Assembly (NCBI GenBank): GCA_032622095.1
Contig: CP136067.1
Coordinates: 127,321,030 to 127,385,029 of the forward strand
Reading direction: 5' to 3'
DNA length: 64,000 nt
DNA from: Siphonodentalium dalli
Lineage: Eukaryota > Mollusca > Scaphopoda > Gadilida > Siphonodentaliidae
The stretch's first letter is position 1, and each line of letters starts with the position of its first letter. This document shows positions 46,170 to 57,690 of this stretch, one piece after another. The translations under genes and the position numbers were made by a program. The notes under the pieces were generated by a model, which made no database searches, was not told the DNA's origin, and worked only from the letters and a program-made list of their open reading frames with translations.

Positions 46170-48150
46170 GACGGGTATTGACCGCCCATACTATGAGAAT
46201 GCCTACCCCGTCACTGCGGTCGTCTATGGCATCTATCCCCGATCCTGCAAACCTAGCACCAATGAAGGACGGCGACATCAACTGTGTTGCCCAGTGGAGG
46301 AACACGTTGAAGGTGTGCTGAGAGGGCAGGGACTCACGCCCACGAGGAGAAAGAAAATTCAGAAGTGAGAGGAGCGAGTTCATCAAACAGGCCGCGGTCG
46401 GGGATGTCGCCGTCCTCGAGAAGATACTGAAGCGTGCGATCATACTCCGAGATATAGCCGATGAGGACATCTACACCAACTGGAAATACCAGCTTAGGGG
46501 CAACGGGATCAGAGGTAAAGTAGAGCTCATCTGCCACAACAGCCACGCCTGGTCCAAAGACCCCCAATTCCCATGCTCCAGGCAGGCTCACTTCTATGAA
46601 GGCGATATCTGGGAGGCCATTCGAAACGCAACCCAGGACGAGCCGATTGCAGTCTGTCTGCTAGGGGGTGCAAGACAGAGCTCAGTATGGACCAGATTGT
46701 GTTCCAAGACGGCCGCACACACAGGACACTGGAGACTGACCAAAACCTCCAGGAAGCCTTGCTGAATTGGGCGATGAGTCCCTCGCAGACCGAGCCGTCG
46801 GTGTGAACCACACAGCCAGTATCATGACAAAAGAGCACAACGGCTGGAAACCGACCCGGCTAATCTCGGACATGACACCCAGAAAGCATGTGTCGAGCAT
46901 GGTCATGGAGGCATCTGGAACGCGACGGGCTGCGATATAAGAGACGTCGCCAGCATCGACATGAAATCCTGCTAACCGGCCAGCTTCCAATGCCATGGCG
47001 AGGCCAAGCCACATTTTGACAGATTCGGGCACCCCACCCACCGCATGACCCGGTCCCAATCAACGCCCTCTCCCCAAGATATCGGCACCGGTTTCGCCGA
47101 GGTATAGGAATGGGAGTTCGCCCCTAACTGCCATCCCGTCATCCCCGCCTGGTTCGGAAAGCATTTCGCATATCAGGGCTGTGCCCCCACACACCTGCTC
47201 GCCTTTCTGGTTGAGTCAGATCTCCTGAAGAGCCTGAAGGTCCACGAGGCCATCATCACCTTTGAGCAACGAACCGAGGTCTGGCTCCCTGAAGATCGTG
47301 ATGAAGGCTGCATCATCATAGGCAAGTTCACCCAGGACAGCAATGGCGACGGCAAAAGACTGACACGGAGGCTTGTGGTCGACCAGGGAAAGCTTAACTT
47401 TTTGGTAAGGGACACCCCCCAAAGTGGCACTCTGGTTGGCGCCCCCAACAGTGTCCCCTGGGCCACATTCTCACATACGACGATGGCTCGCAGCACCAGT
47501 ACACCCACTTGAGGGCATCAATGCTGGCCACACCAACCTCTTGCTATGCTGGCAAGATGTGAACCCGATGAAGCTTTCCGGGTGGCCACTGATAGCATTT
47601 ACGCCCAGAAGACCGCGTTGCAGAAGCTTGACGGTGTCAAGGCGTACGTCGCCCCCAACTATGTGACTGTGGTGAGAAATTGTGTGTTAACTGCTTGACT
47701 GTGGATCCATTCCTCTTACCGGTGGGCTCGGCTCAGTGGCGTGATAAGGGGGAGCAGTTGTACATGCCGCAGGAACACGCGCGTACCTCTCCAAGCCAGA
47801 ATACTGTAGCCATGCCACACCGATGGTCGAATCAACGGCGCCCAGCTACAATGACTCACTGACCCGGCACCAGCTGAGCTACTTTAATGGTGGCGGGGGC
47901 AGTGGCAAGACTACAGGAGCGATCGAGCTCTTCGGGGTAAGAGGCCCCCTCGTGTTTACCCCGACCCATCGCATCGCCAATGAAATGCGGATCCGAGGGG
48001 TCAAAGCCCAGACATACCACATCTTCTTCCGATGGAGCGATCAAAATGACTGGACGCCCGATCGCATGGGGTAGAAGTTCATCCCACGTGTCATCATCTG
48101 GGACTAGGTCTGCACTGTGCCCGGCCTATCTTGGAGATGTTCTTGAACTG
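46170..48150 (+). pseudogene. Family-B DNA polymerase plus SF1 helicase fusion, decayed and truncated
   Basis: Open stretches in shifting frames form one long broken gene. Polymerase motif A is recognisable at 46958-46978 (D-M-K-S-C, stop, P, where the family has D-x2-S-x-Y-P). Motif C is V-A-T-D-S-I-Y-A at 47582-47605. Helicase motif I (GGGGSGKT) is intact at 47889-47912, followed by F-T-P-T-H-R and a T-Y-H-I-F-F-R-W segment resembling motifs Ia/Ib. Motif II is broken: TAG at 48105-48107 follows its Asp. Other in-frame stops include 46973, about 47104 and 48072. The gene ends abruptly where the right inner arm begins. Family-B polymerases and Pif1/Dda-like helicases replicate viral or plasmid DNA; a combined gene suggests a self-replicating element. 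GC-rich compared with the host. Confidence 0.7.
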
Positions 48151-48199
48151 GATTGACCAATATGGAGTTCATTTAATTTGCTGAGGGGATCAAGGACAG

Positions 48200-49425
48200 C
48201 CACAGGAAATTTCGTCTCGCCTTACTTAACACGTTACCATGGTCATTTGCCACATTTCCCCAAATTGTCCTGACCGAGCAGAGCGGGAATTTCTATTTGA
48301 CCCACTTTCTCGGACTCGACCCAAAAAATTTCGGCCCAAAAAGTTCAGCCCAGGTGGCCATTTTTTAATATGGGACAGTTTGTCACATTTTCCGAAATTG
48401 ACCCGACCGAGCAGAGCGAAAACTGAAATTCGACCCACTTTTTTTTAACTCAACCCAAATTTTTTTCGCCTTATTTAAGACGTTGCCATTGTCATTTGCC
48501 ACATTTTCCTAACCGAGCAGAGCGGGAATTTCTATTTGACCCACTTTTTCGGACTGGACCCAAAATATTTTCGGCTCAAAAAGTTCGGCCCAGGTGACCA
48601 TTTTTTAATATGGGACAGTTTGCCACATTTTCCGAAATTGACCCGACCGAGCAGAGCGAAAACTGAAATTCGACCCACTTTTTTGGACTCGACCCAAAAT
48701 GTTGTTGACCCAAAATTTTTGGCCGAGGTGGTCATTTATGACCCCGCACTTGTTTCGGACTATTTTCGTTTATTTTCGGACTTTGCCTATTTTGGAGGCA
48801 TTTTTGAACTTTTTTCCCGGATTTTTTTCACACGAAATTTCGTCTCGCCTTACTTAAGACGTTGCCATGGTCATTTGCCACATTTTCCCAAATTTTGCCT
48901 ATTTTCGAGGCATATTTGAACTTTTTTCCCGGTTTTTTTTAACACGAAATTTCGTCTCGCCTTACTTAAGACGTTGCCATGGTCATTTGCCACATTTTCC
49001 TAACCGAGCAGAGCGGGAATTTCTATTTGACCCACTTTTTCAGACTCGACCCAAAATATTTTCGGCTCAAAAAGTTCGGCCCAAGTGGCCATTTTTTAAT
49101 ACGGGACAGTTTGCCACTTTTTCAGAAATTGACCCGACCGAGCAGAGCGAAAACTGAAATTCGACCCACTTTTTCGGACTCGACCCAAAACAAATTTGGC
49201 CCAACATTTTTGGCCGAGGTGACCATTTATGACTCAGCACTTGTTTCGGACTATTTCCGTTTGTTTTCGGACTTTGCCTATTTTGGAGGCATTTTTGAAC
49301 TTTTTTCCCGGATTTTTTTTCAAACGAAATTTCGTCTCGCCTTACTTAAGACGTTGCCATGGTCATTTGCCACATTTTCCCAAATTTTGTGATAAGGAAT
49401 AAGGAATAAGTAACGGAATTCACGC
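48200..49425 (-). repeat. Right inner arm, about three ~440-bp units
   Basis: Units begin CGAAATTTCGTCTCGCCTTA, contain GACGTTGCCATGGTCATTTG, ACCGAGCAGAGCGGGAATTT and ACCCACTTTTTCGGACTCGA, and end near TTTTGAACTTTTTTCCCGG. Inverse of 41765-42300; its outer edge GATAAGGAATAAGGAATAAG also matches the left arm's TTACTTATTCCTTATTC. Confidence 0.85.
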
Positions 49426-49429
49426 TGCT

Positions 49430-50910
49430 TGAATCTCCACCGAATTTCGAACGCTCAGATTGAAATTCAAACCTATAGATCGAGTAATTTCTCGAAGCTG
49501 AGCGTTAGTTTGCTTGATTCTCTTATGGAAAGTATCAAACATACCAAATTTCAGCTCAATCCAGCCATAAACAATGCCACTTCCCTTCGGCACCTTAATA
49601 TTGAAGGCGAAATTTTCTAAGTCCAGCGCCGTGGCTAAATTTTCCAAGTCCAGCAGTATCTCAAAAAAAGTGAAAAAAAATCACTTTTGACCCAAAATTC
49701 GAACAGGGGAGCACGAATTGGAACACAACAATGCATTTGAGGCAAAAAAAAGTGGGGGTCGAATTTCAATCTGAATTTCGAACTTCAATCCAGATCGAAA
49801 TTCGCCCAGATTGAAATTCAGATTGAAATTCAAACCTATAGATGGAGTAATTTCTCGAAGCTGAGCGTTAGTTTGCTTGATTCTCTTATGGAAAGTATCA
49901 AACATACCAAATTTCAGCTCAATCCAGCCATAAACAATGCCACTTCCCTTCAACACCTTAATATTGAAGGCGAAATTTTCTAAGTCCAGCGCCGTGGCTA
50001 AATTTTCCAAGTCCAGCAGTATCTCAGAAAAAGTGAAAAAAATAACTTTTGACCCAAAATTCGAGCAGGGGAGCACGAATTGGAACACAACAATGCATTT
50101 GAGGCAAACAAAAGTGGGGGTCGAATTTCAATCTGAATTTCGAACTTCAATCCAGATCGAAATTCGCCCAGATTGAAATTCAAACCTATAGATTGAGTAA
50201 TTTCTCGAAGCTGAGCGTTAACTTGCTAGATTCTCTGATGGAAAGTATCAAAACTGCCAAGTTTCAGCACGATCCAGCCATAAACAGTGCCACTTCCCTT
50301 CGGCACCTTGATTTTGAAGGCGAATTTTTCTAAGTCCAGCGCCGTGGCTAAATTTTCTAAGTCCAACAGTATCTCAGAAAAAGTGAAAAAAATCACTTTG
50401 GACCCAAAATTCGAGCAGGGGAGCACGAATTGGAACACAACAATGAACTTAAGGCACAAAAAAGTGGGGGTCGAATTTCAATCTGAATTTCGAACGAATC
50501 TCCACCGAATTTCGAACGCTCAGATTGAAATTCAAACCTATAGATCGAGTAATTTCTCGAAGCTGAGCGTTGACTTGCTAGATTCTCTGATGGAAAGTAT
50601 CAAAACTGCCAAGTTTCAGTCCGATCCAGCCATAAACAGTGCCACTTCCCTTCGGCACCTTAATATTGAACAGTCCAGCGCCGTGCCTAAATTTTCTAAG
50701 TCCAGCAATATCTCAGAAAAAGTGAAAAAAAATCACTTTTGACCCAAAATTCGAGCAGGGGAGCACGAATTGGAACACAACAACGCACTTGATGCAAAAA
50801 AAAGTGGGGGTCGAATCTCCACCGAATTTCGAACTTCGAACTTCGATCCAACTTCACGCGAATCTCCACCGAATTTCGAACTTCGAACTTCGATCCAACT
50901 TCACGGACCT
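49430..50910 (-). repeat. Right outer arm: four ~355-bp units
   Basis: Inverse of the left array; the marker GGGGAGCACGAATT occurs near 49712, 50066, 50423 and 50763. One unit is shortened by a deletion near 50670. It ends with the same doubled terminal block and TTCACGGACCT. Thirteen units left versus four right gives strongly unequal arms. Confidence 0.95.
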
Positions 50911-51092
50911 ACAAAATGTTGATAAATAACAAGTTTTGGGAAATTTGATACCATATAGTTGACTGTGGTTAGCATTATTTTGTTGCAATAAATCGATTCT
51001 GATAACTAAAGCGTATTTTGAAGAAATGTTGTTGTTGTTGTTGTTGTATCTTGATGGTATGGAGACCGTCTGATCGGATTGAGTACCTTTAA
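50911..51092 (-). mobile_element. KGT element, right half
   Basis: Resumes with ACAAAATGTTGATAAATAAC, passes GTTGTTGTTGTTGTTGTTGT and ends GGATTGAGTACCTTTAA. Together with 35832-36110 it forms one KGT copy, in the reverse orientation relative to 51203 and 56312. Confidence 0.85.
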
Positions 51093-51202
51093 ATTATGAT
51101 GACAAACCAGTTCAGGCTGAAGTTCACTTAATTTTGAAATGTTAAAATTACAATAATATTAGAAACAGTTTATAGATGAAATAAATACAATTAAAAAAAA
51201 CG

Positions 51203-51650
51203 TTAAAGGTGTTCAATCCGATTCGAAGGTCCCCATACATGTATAATCAGATTCCAACAACAACAACATTTAAAAAAATGCCGCTTCAGTTATGGAGAAT
51301 CGATTAATTGCCCAAATAATGCTAACCCTGTCAATTATAGCATAATATTGCTTGAAGCGTGTTATTTATCAACATGTTGTTCGACTAAATTTTGCCTTAT
51401 TATCAACAGAAAGCCTCTTGATTTTAGAGTTACCCATCTTCATCCGGAATTTGGTCCGAGACTGTCGGGACATCGACTGTTTACTGGGCCACTAGTAATT
51501 CTCGATGGTGAAAAATAATAGATTTCAAAAATCGATATCTAATAACTCTGAGCTTTGATAATATATGCTGGTTCCTCGACTCGAATCAAATATTTTTTAC
51601 CCCCGAATCCAAATAAATAGTAATTGAGGGGCGCTTAATTGGATTATGCT
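51203..51650 (+). mobile_element. KGT element, near-full copy
   Basis: Starts TTAAAGGTGTTCAATCCGAT, contains AACAACAACAACATTT, GCCTCTTGATTTTAGAGTTA, TCGACTGTTTACTGGGCCAC and GGTTCCTCGACTCGAATCAA, and ends near GGATTATGCTTCTT. Confidence 0.75.
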
Positions 51651-52161
51651 TCTTAAAAAATCTCAGCAAAAAGCGAGATCACTGAGTCTCGGCCATATTG
51701 GATTCATCCAGCCCCGTCCCGCGGTTTAAGTGCTATAGGTTCTGGAGGTGCATTCTATATATTGAACTTTTGAATATTCATGATTCCAGGTTATGCGTGT
51801 TCTTTGTATTATCCGTTTGTAAATGATTGTTTTAACCTTGAAAATAATAAAATAACACTAGTATAACACAGTAATTTCACCAGATTTCTACAATTTGTTA
51901 CAATGTGTAAATACCGATACAAAAGCATTGGAAATTTATTTGCCGTTGTTTTTGGTCACCCAGAAACACATTTCTTTTTAAATACGCAGCAACATTCGAT
52001 TGTTTTTCACCTTCTGTTAGTTTGACAACGGCAATTGGAGAGAATTAAGTTTGAAAATTGTGAAAAAAAACCCACTCCTGTTCACCAATGATTTATCGGT
52101 TCACTCACGCAATTAAATTAACATCTAAGTGCAGGTTGCTCATTCCATTCAACTCTTGGCA
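51651..52161. other. No feature seen
   Basis: Slightly GC-richer stretch near 51670-51760, otherwise AT-rich. No frame or repeat supported. Confidence 0.35.
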
Positions 52162-52240
52162 TGTTTAAAGGTACTTAATCCAATTCGATTGTCCCCATAT
52201 CATCCAGTTACAACAACCACGATATCATTTTTGCCTAAAA
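52162..52240 (+). mobile_element. KGT element, terminal fragment
   Basis: TTTAAAGGTACTTAATCCAA then GTCCCCATATCATCCAG, the family's left end; the match fades after ~75 bases. Confidence 0.5.
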
Positions 52241-52369
52241 GTTATACAATAACGGGATTTCTTGGCAGTTTGGAGGGTTAAAGAGTGTGGTTTACAACTT
52301 GATCTTGTGTTCATCATGTTTCGTCGTATGCATAGAAGTATAGAAGAAATTCTCATTTCTTATCAAATG

Positions 52370-52490
52370 GCGATGTGTCGATCAGAGTGGCTCATTGAGA
52401 TGTCTCTCAAATGAGATCAATCTTAAAACTCGGTCCCGATTTTCGCCCATGCCGTGATTTGAACCCGCGCCAACCTCGCACACACATATG
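52370..52490 (-). mobile_element. Possible tRNA-derived SINE
   Basis: On the minus strand AGGTTGGCGCGGGTTCAAATC resembles a tRNA T-arm with an RNA polymerase III B box (GGTTCAAATC), followed by GGCATGGGCGAAAATCGGG and a body of ~80 bases. A clear A box was not found upstream, and no second copy is in the window. It could also be a tRNA relic. Confidence 0.4.
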
Positions 52491-52788
52491 TAACACGTAT
52501 AGATGGATCATTGTGGATGTAATTATATCAGCAGTGTGTTAAACGCAATTGCAACTGACAAAAAGTAAAGAATACATATAAACGGTGTGTCTGTATCCAT
52601 TTTAATAGACCAATAAGCATCAACATAAATTATATATTCCACGAAAGAACAATTTCAACACGAACATATGAATTACAGTTAAAATTCTGGATAATGTAAG
52701 TGATTGATTTCCAAATGTGTGAACTGGAGCAACAACCTACTGACTGGATCGTGTTACAAGTTAACTGGATGATACATGACACCTCACC

Positions 52789-53347
52789 TTAAAGGGGTAC
52801 TGTACGCCAAATGTTGTTGTTGGTTTCTATAGTCTCCGAGTCGGAGAATAAGGTAACAATTTTTCCATTATTTGAAAGTCTGTTGAGTACGAAGTCATGT
52901 TACGGATGACAAATTTACCGGAATGCAAAAATACAAATTGTCGTTGTCGAGTAATTTTTGTAAAGTTTTCAACCAAATGAATCAAATAAAAGTTATATTA
53001 TATGCATACTAGTCCCATATAATCATTTAAGTTATTGTATCGTCGCTAGTCAGTGAGTGGCTTGAGTGTTCTCCCCGTATCATCATAATATTTTAAGCAA
53101 TTGTGTGTGCGATCGGTTTAAAAATCCAATTCGTAATTTAATTGACGCCATTTTATGGCTCCAGTCATAAATTCAATTTATATCAAATTATTAACTTTTA
53201 AATTATTAAATTTTAAGATAGCCTATTAACCCGAGCGTTTACAGAATACATCTTCGACTCAAATTACTTATGTTTCTATATATTATCGATATTAGATCGT
53301 TGTTGTCACCGGAAATTTAATGAAAATGGCGTACAGTACCCCTTTAA
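52789..53347. mobile_element. TTAA-flanked MITE
   Basis: Ends TTAAAGGGGTACTGTACGCC and inverted GGCGTACAGTACCCCTTTAA; TTAA at both ends is the likely target duplication. The 559-bp body has no coding capacity. Confidence 0.8.
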
Positions 53348-54902
53348 TCAATTATATATAGCTTTTGTGGACAATTTTAACATTTACACCCGCTTATTTC
53401 AATGACGGGATGTCTATAAACAATTAGCGCGTATGCTTACCGTTTACCACACATGGACGTGCATTTGGTATAGAAACCAATCAATATTCGAGCGTTTGCG
53501 CTATTTTTTTTTTTTTTTTAGAAGAAAAAGATTAATAAGTGACCATTATCGGACAATGTACACGTACAACACTTAAACATGCACTTTCTCACAATCAAGC
53601 ATTAGGCATATATACATATACACGTATTACACTAGACACACGCACTGACATATACTGAAAATCCTTCTTTGGTCGTCCAATACATACAATTTTCGAGTCC
53701 ACTATTCGATATTAACATCGAGTTAACTGGACCATACCGGCAGTGAACTGGATGGAAAATCATAAGTGGAGCTCTTTTCAATATTAAGGAGCAGTTCCCC
53801 CCAATGAACGTCCAATCGGAGGTCTTTATGGACGTCTTCCGCTCTAAAAAAAAAAAAAGAATGTCGGAAAAGATGAATCAGTATTGATTATTTATTGAAA
53901 ACGTTGTTGAATAATATTTATGTTGCTTTATGTTGTTTTGATCCTGTATCCAATAAAAATAGTCCTGCAAATGGATGCCAAAACAAATAAAATAAAAAAA
54001 TAAAATAAAAAATATGCAATGAAAAATGTTTCATTTATTTTCTTGCAGACAGTCATGATTTCAGATGGTAGACTGAGTGCATACCCTAGTTGGGTTCATA
54101 GTCTAGATAATACAGTGTGTTTTTTGAAAATATTTCCTGTCAAACTGTCTATCAACATGAAAAAAGGGTTGTTTTTATTTTAAAAAATAAAATAAATATT
54201 TTTTCTTCTTAAATCGGTCATATCTCTCGTATTGTGAGGACAACACGTGTTGTTATATTACTATAGCATACATTGGTTCTAAAGGATAATTATCTTCCCC
54301 TTCAAATTGATTGTTTGAAATTGAGATTGTTTGAAAATTCACGAATGTCGCGCCTTAATTTACGTACATAGCCAGAACTGTTGTTTGCATTTTTCAATTT
54401 TAGTATCAACGTTTTTTACGAATACTTTCACCCCTTTTACCGCGGCAGGGTAATACAACTGCTCACCGGTTGACCACGGCAGACAGATGTATCGACCCCG
54501 ACTTAGTAATATGGGAAATTCAGCAGTGAGCCAGAGTGAGCATCGTCATTTATTTTTTAATAATTTGTTTTAATATTTTTTAAAGCAGCAATGACTGTGT
54601 CACCCAATTTCGCAGTCATATATATATTTGCCGTAATATGCATGATTGTTTATGTTGCATTTCGTCGCTTGGGCACATTTATCACGATTCAGCCCGTTCT
54701 GAAGATGCGATGGGCCTGATGAACAACATTCAATAACAACAATCTTTGGCTAGGACATCTCTGCAAACCTCCATCACATTTATTGATGTTATTTTCTGGT
54801 ATATGCAGGTATATTCGTATCTTCATGTATATTAGACAGGTAATGTATATGCACGTGGGCATACCTGGACATGTGAGCAGCTTAATTAATTATATATATA
54901 GA
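53348..54902. other. No gene supported
   Basis: A T run at about 53506-53519 and an A run at about 53847-53859 bracket 330 bases without recognisable content. ATAAAATAAAA low-complexity lies at about 53990-54012. No retained ORF. Confidence 0.35.
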
Positions 54903-55050
54903 GGATCTACAACGAGTCCCCAGTTTATAGCGGAATTTACAAACGAGTCCAGTAAATTAGGTCTGGACCGAGCCTTTGGCGAGGTACAGACCTAATTTAC
55001 TGGACGAGTTTTGTAAATTCCGCTATAAACTTGGGACGAGTTGTAGATTC
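54903..55050. mobile_element. 148-bp foldback element
   Basis: About 66 bases from GATCTACAACGAGTCCCCAG to AATTAGGTCTGGACC pair with the inverted second half across a ~14-base loop (GAGCCTTTGGCGAG). Only a few mismatches, so it could form a long hairpin RNA if transcribed. Confidence 0.85.
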
Positions 55051-56059
55051 TATTTATTACATGATCCAGAACCTCGACAAAACATACTTAAATCAACAAA
55101 TGGGACGCGAAACTAACATCAACTTCTATAAGGCATGCGATGACGTTTCTCACAACTCTACGTTGTTTGCCCGCGCAAAGAAATAGTCCCAGATAAATAA
55201 AGACTGTTTGGCGTATTTAATGGCGTATATTTAATGACATAACTTTTCAAAATCTTCATTCATTATAGTTTGTTGAAATTATATTGGAAGCCATAGTATT
55301 TTGAGACGTAGCGTATGGAATGTAAAGAAACCACAAACCGGAAGTCAAAGGTCACCTGGCACTATTTCCTGTTATTAAACGAACGTTTAATATCACAATT
55401 TATAGAATGGGTTTATTGAATGGAATAAAGGTAGGATCATGTAATAAATATATATATTCAATCTGGCAGAATTAGGAGGATAATATTAATTTTGATAAGC
55501 TGTTTGGACATGCATGTGTGTGATATTTTCAGTCATGTTGAATTTTATCTAGGTAGGATCAGAGTGGATAGTGGATATGGATGAGATATTGAGTGAGGGA
55601 ACGGTACAGTGTAATATACAAGAACAGTCTGGAAAAGCTTGGTAAAGTCAATTGAAAATGGAGTTTTTTGGGGGGGGGGGGTCAAAAACCTGCACGGAAA
55701 TGGGGTGCTGCTGCTGCTCCAAAAATAAAAAATCAGCCCTCTGTCTACAATTTGTTTTGGACACGAAATTGGTTGGACATTACAGACCCAAAAACAGAAT
55801 GGAATTGTTTTGATATTTAGATTTTTCAAACAATATTTAGTATGAAATTTGTTAGGCCGTCGAATATTTTTCTACTTTCGGTTTCGGACTCTAATCAGTT
55901 TTATTACACACTTAGCCGTGATTTATTAGGATTTCTTGGTGAATTGAAAGTGATAATGTCACACCTAATTCACACGTCCCCTGTGAGCGCGCGCGACCAG
56001 CTGGTCGGGGACTATCTTGTCACATATTAACTTTAGAATTAACGATTTTAGTCGTGGAA
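55051..56059. other. No gene supported
   Basis: Contains a 12-G run near 55671 and short frames only. Confidence 0.35.
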
Positions 56060-56130
56060 AGTGCGTAATAAACAGAATAAACAATTGGTTTTGATGATTA
56101 CGTGACACAATTCACTCGCTGAGTTGGTCC
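56060..56130. promoter_or_regulatory. Diverged copy of the 22.55-kb upstream block
   Basis: AACAGAATAAACAATTGG...TGATGATTACGTGACACAAT...CACTCGCTGAG matches, with changes, the text around 22540-22610 that precedes the zinc-finger pseudogene. No gene follows here, so it may be a remnant of the same repeat family. Confidence 0.4.
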
Positions 56131-56311
56131 TATAGCCTACTGGTAATACCCTTGTTCGCTCTGCTCACTCGAATTTAACCAGGGCAGACTCCCCCGATCG
56201 TGAATTATTTTAAATAATCAAACGTCATACGCAGACTCCATCTACATGTATAACAACATACCCGGCCCGACTTATTGATGGATGTATATATACAGTATCA
56301 GAAAACACAAA

Positions 56312-56770
56312 TAAAGGTACTCAATCGGATTCGATGGTCCCCATATCACCAGATTCCAACAACAACAACAACAACAACAACAACAAATTTTCAAATGCCG
56401 CTTCAGAATAGATTAATTGCCCAAAAATAATGCTAACCACAGTAAACTATAGTATAAAATTGCCCAAAACTTGTTATTTATCTACATTTTGTTCGACGAA
56501 AGTTTGCCGGTTTGTCAAATATCTGACGCAAAAAAAAAGCCACTTGATTTTTGAGTTATCCATCTTCATCCGCAATTTGGCCCCTGACCGTCTTCTCGTC
56601 GACATTTTAGTGGGCCACTATTAGTATAGGTGGTGAGAAATAATATATTTCAAAAATCGATATCTGATCACTCTGAGCTTTGATGGGTGGATTCCTCGAA
56701 TCGAATTAAATATTTTTTACCCCCGAAGCCAAGGAAATAGTAATTTGCGAGCGTTAATTTGGATTATGCA
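56312..56770 (+). mobile_element. KGT element, full copy with empty insertion site
   Basis: Starts AAAGGTACTCAATCGGATTC, has an (AAC)n run, GCCACTTGATTTTTGAGTTA, TCCTCGAATCGAATTAAATA and ends GCGTTAATTTGGATTATGCA. ACATTTTGT at 56484-56492 is the single-copy counterpart of the 9-bp repeat flanking the 14.8-kb element. Confidence 0.75.
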
Positions 56771-56956
56771 TCTAGAAATGCTGCTTGAGTCGCGCCCTAT
56801 TCGACCACAAATTGGTATAATCCTATTCTTGAGTCAGACGTTTTCGCCATGTGAATCACTGAATGCATCAAATTGATAAATGGTTAGACACATTACGATT
56901 ATAAATTTACAAGTTCTAAATTATCGCCGACACATACATGTAACGTCAGATTCAGA

Positions 56957-57690
56957 TTGAGATTTTTATTACGCCTTTCGTCGCATTTGACATAACAGGC
57001 GATTCAATTATAAATAGTGTACATAATATAAATGTGATAAATGTGAGATGACATAATATACATACGCAATACACACAATATAGGTTGGAGTTATTAGTGT
57101 ACTACGTGTACATGGTATCTTGATTGAGGGTAGCTATCAGATGTGGTGTTTAAAGTAAGTGGGTCGGAGTGTTGTGTGAGTCAACTGTCTTTTAACACGA
57201 CTATTTTTAGAAATTTCATATATATTTATATATCGTGGTGCGTTAATCATAGCCTCAAGAGTAGATCTGGCAAGAAACGTGTTTCTTGCCATATATGCTC
57301 AGGAGTGCAAAACAATTTCTAGGGCTTTCTTTATAAACAGTGAAAGGTTTCTGATCTTGTGATTATTGCGGGAAGTAAAGAGCTGCTGTAGTTTAAGAAC
57401 ATTTGGTCTTCTGAAGTAATACGGCTTGATAAATTTAGTTCTGAGGTCATTTAGAAATTCACATTTCAGGACAAGGTGGAATTCATCTCCGAGTTCTGAC
57501 TTGCAAAGGGTGCATACTCTTGCTGAGTAGTCGGTATTATACAAGGAGCCCTGCTCAACTGGTAGTCGATGGTTTCGTGTGTATATGATGTTTTGGTCTT
57601 CGTGCAGCAGGTATCGTTCCCGACTAATGTCATTTATATGGAAAATGTGTCGCTCGCAACATCGTCTGCTTGGGTATTTATCTATATTAG
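56957..57690 (-). mobile_element. LINE 3' end with zf-RVT segment
   Basis: On the minus strand an open frame from about 57690 to the stop near 57299 reads R-N-H-R-L-P-V-E then C-T-L-C-K ... L-G-D-E-F-H-L-V-L-K-C and R-R-P-N-V-L-K, the standard C-terminal zinc segment of CR1-like LINE ORF2 proteins. A 3' UTR of ~340 bases follows and ends in AAAAATCTCAATCTGAATCT, a short-repeat tail. It is 5'-truncated near 57690. The frame is intact, so the copy is fairly recent. Confidence 0.75.

Larger units (their letters stand above)
36111..50910. mobile_element. 14.8-kb giant foldback element carrying a polymerase-helicase gene island
   Basis: Ends AGGTCCGTGAAGTTGGATCG and its inverse. The 9-bp direct repeat ACAAAATGT occurs at 36102-36110 and 50911-50919. 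It interrupts a KGT element whose intact relatives at about 15336 and 56484 (and, with one change, near 51385) carry that 9-mer once, which shows insertion with target duplication. Organisation: outer arms of tandem ~355-bp units, inner arms of a second repeat, then a ~5.9-kb unique core with G-runs, iteron-like repeats and a GC-rich gene cluster. Drosophila FB and Mutator-type elements also make 9-bp duplications and can have tandemly repeated arms. No transposase of that kind was recognised here. Confidence 0.85.

Noticed and set aside
45535-47063. Minus-strand frames of 100-175 codons across the gene cluster
   Set aside because: They mirror the GC-rich plus-strand genes, lack motifs, and disagree with the polymerase and helicase motifs on the plus strand.
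54716-54722. CTGATGA, the conserved core of hammerhead ribozymes
   Set aside because: No matching GAAA box and no stems I-III in the right positions.
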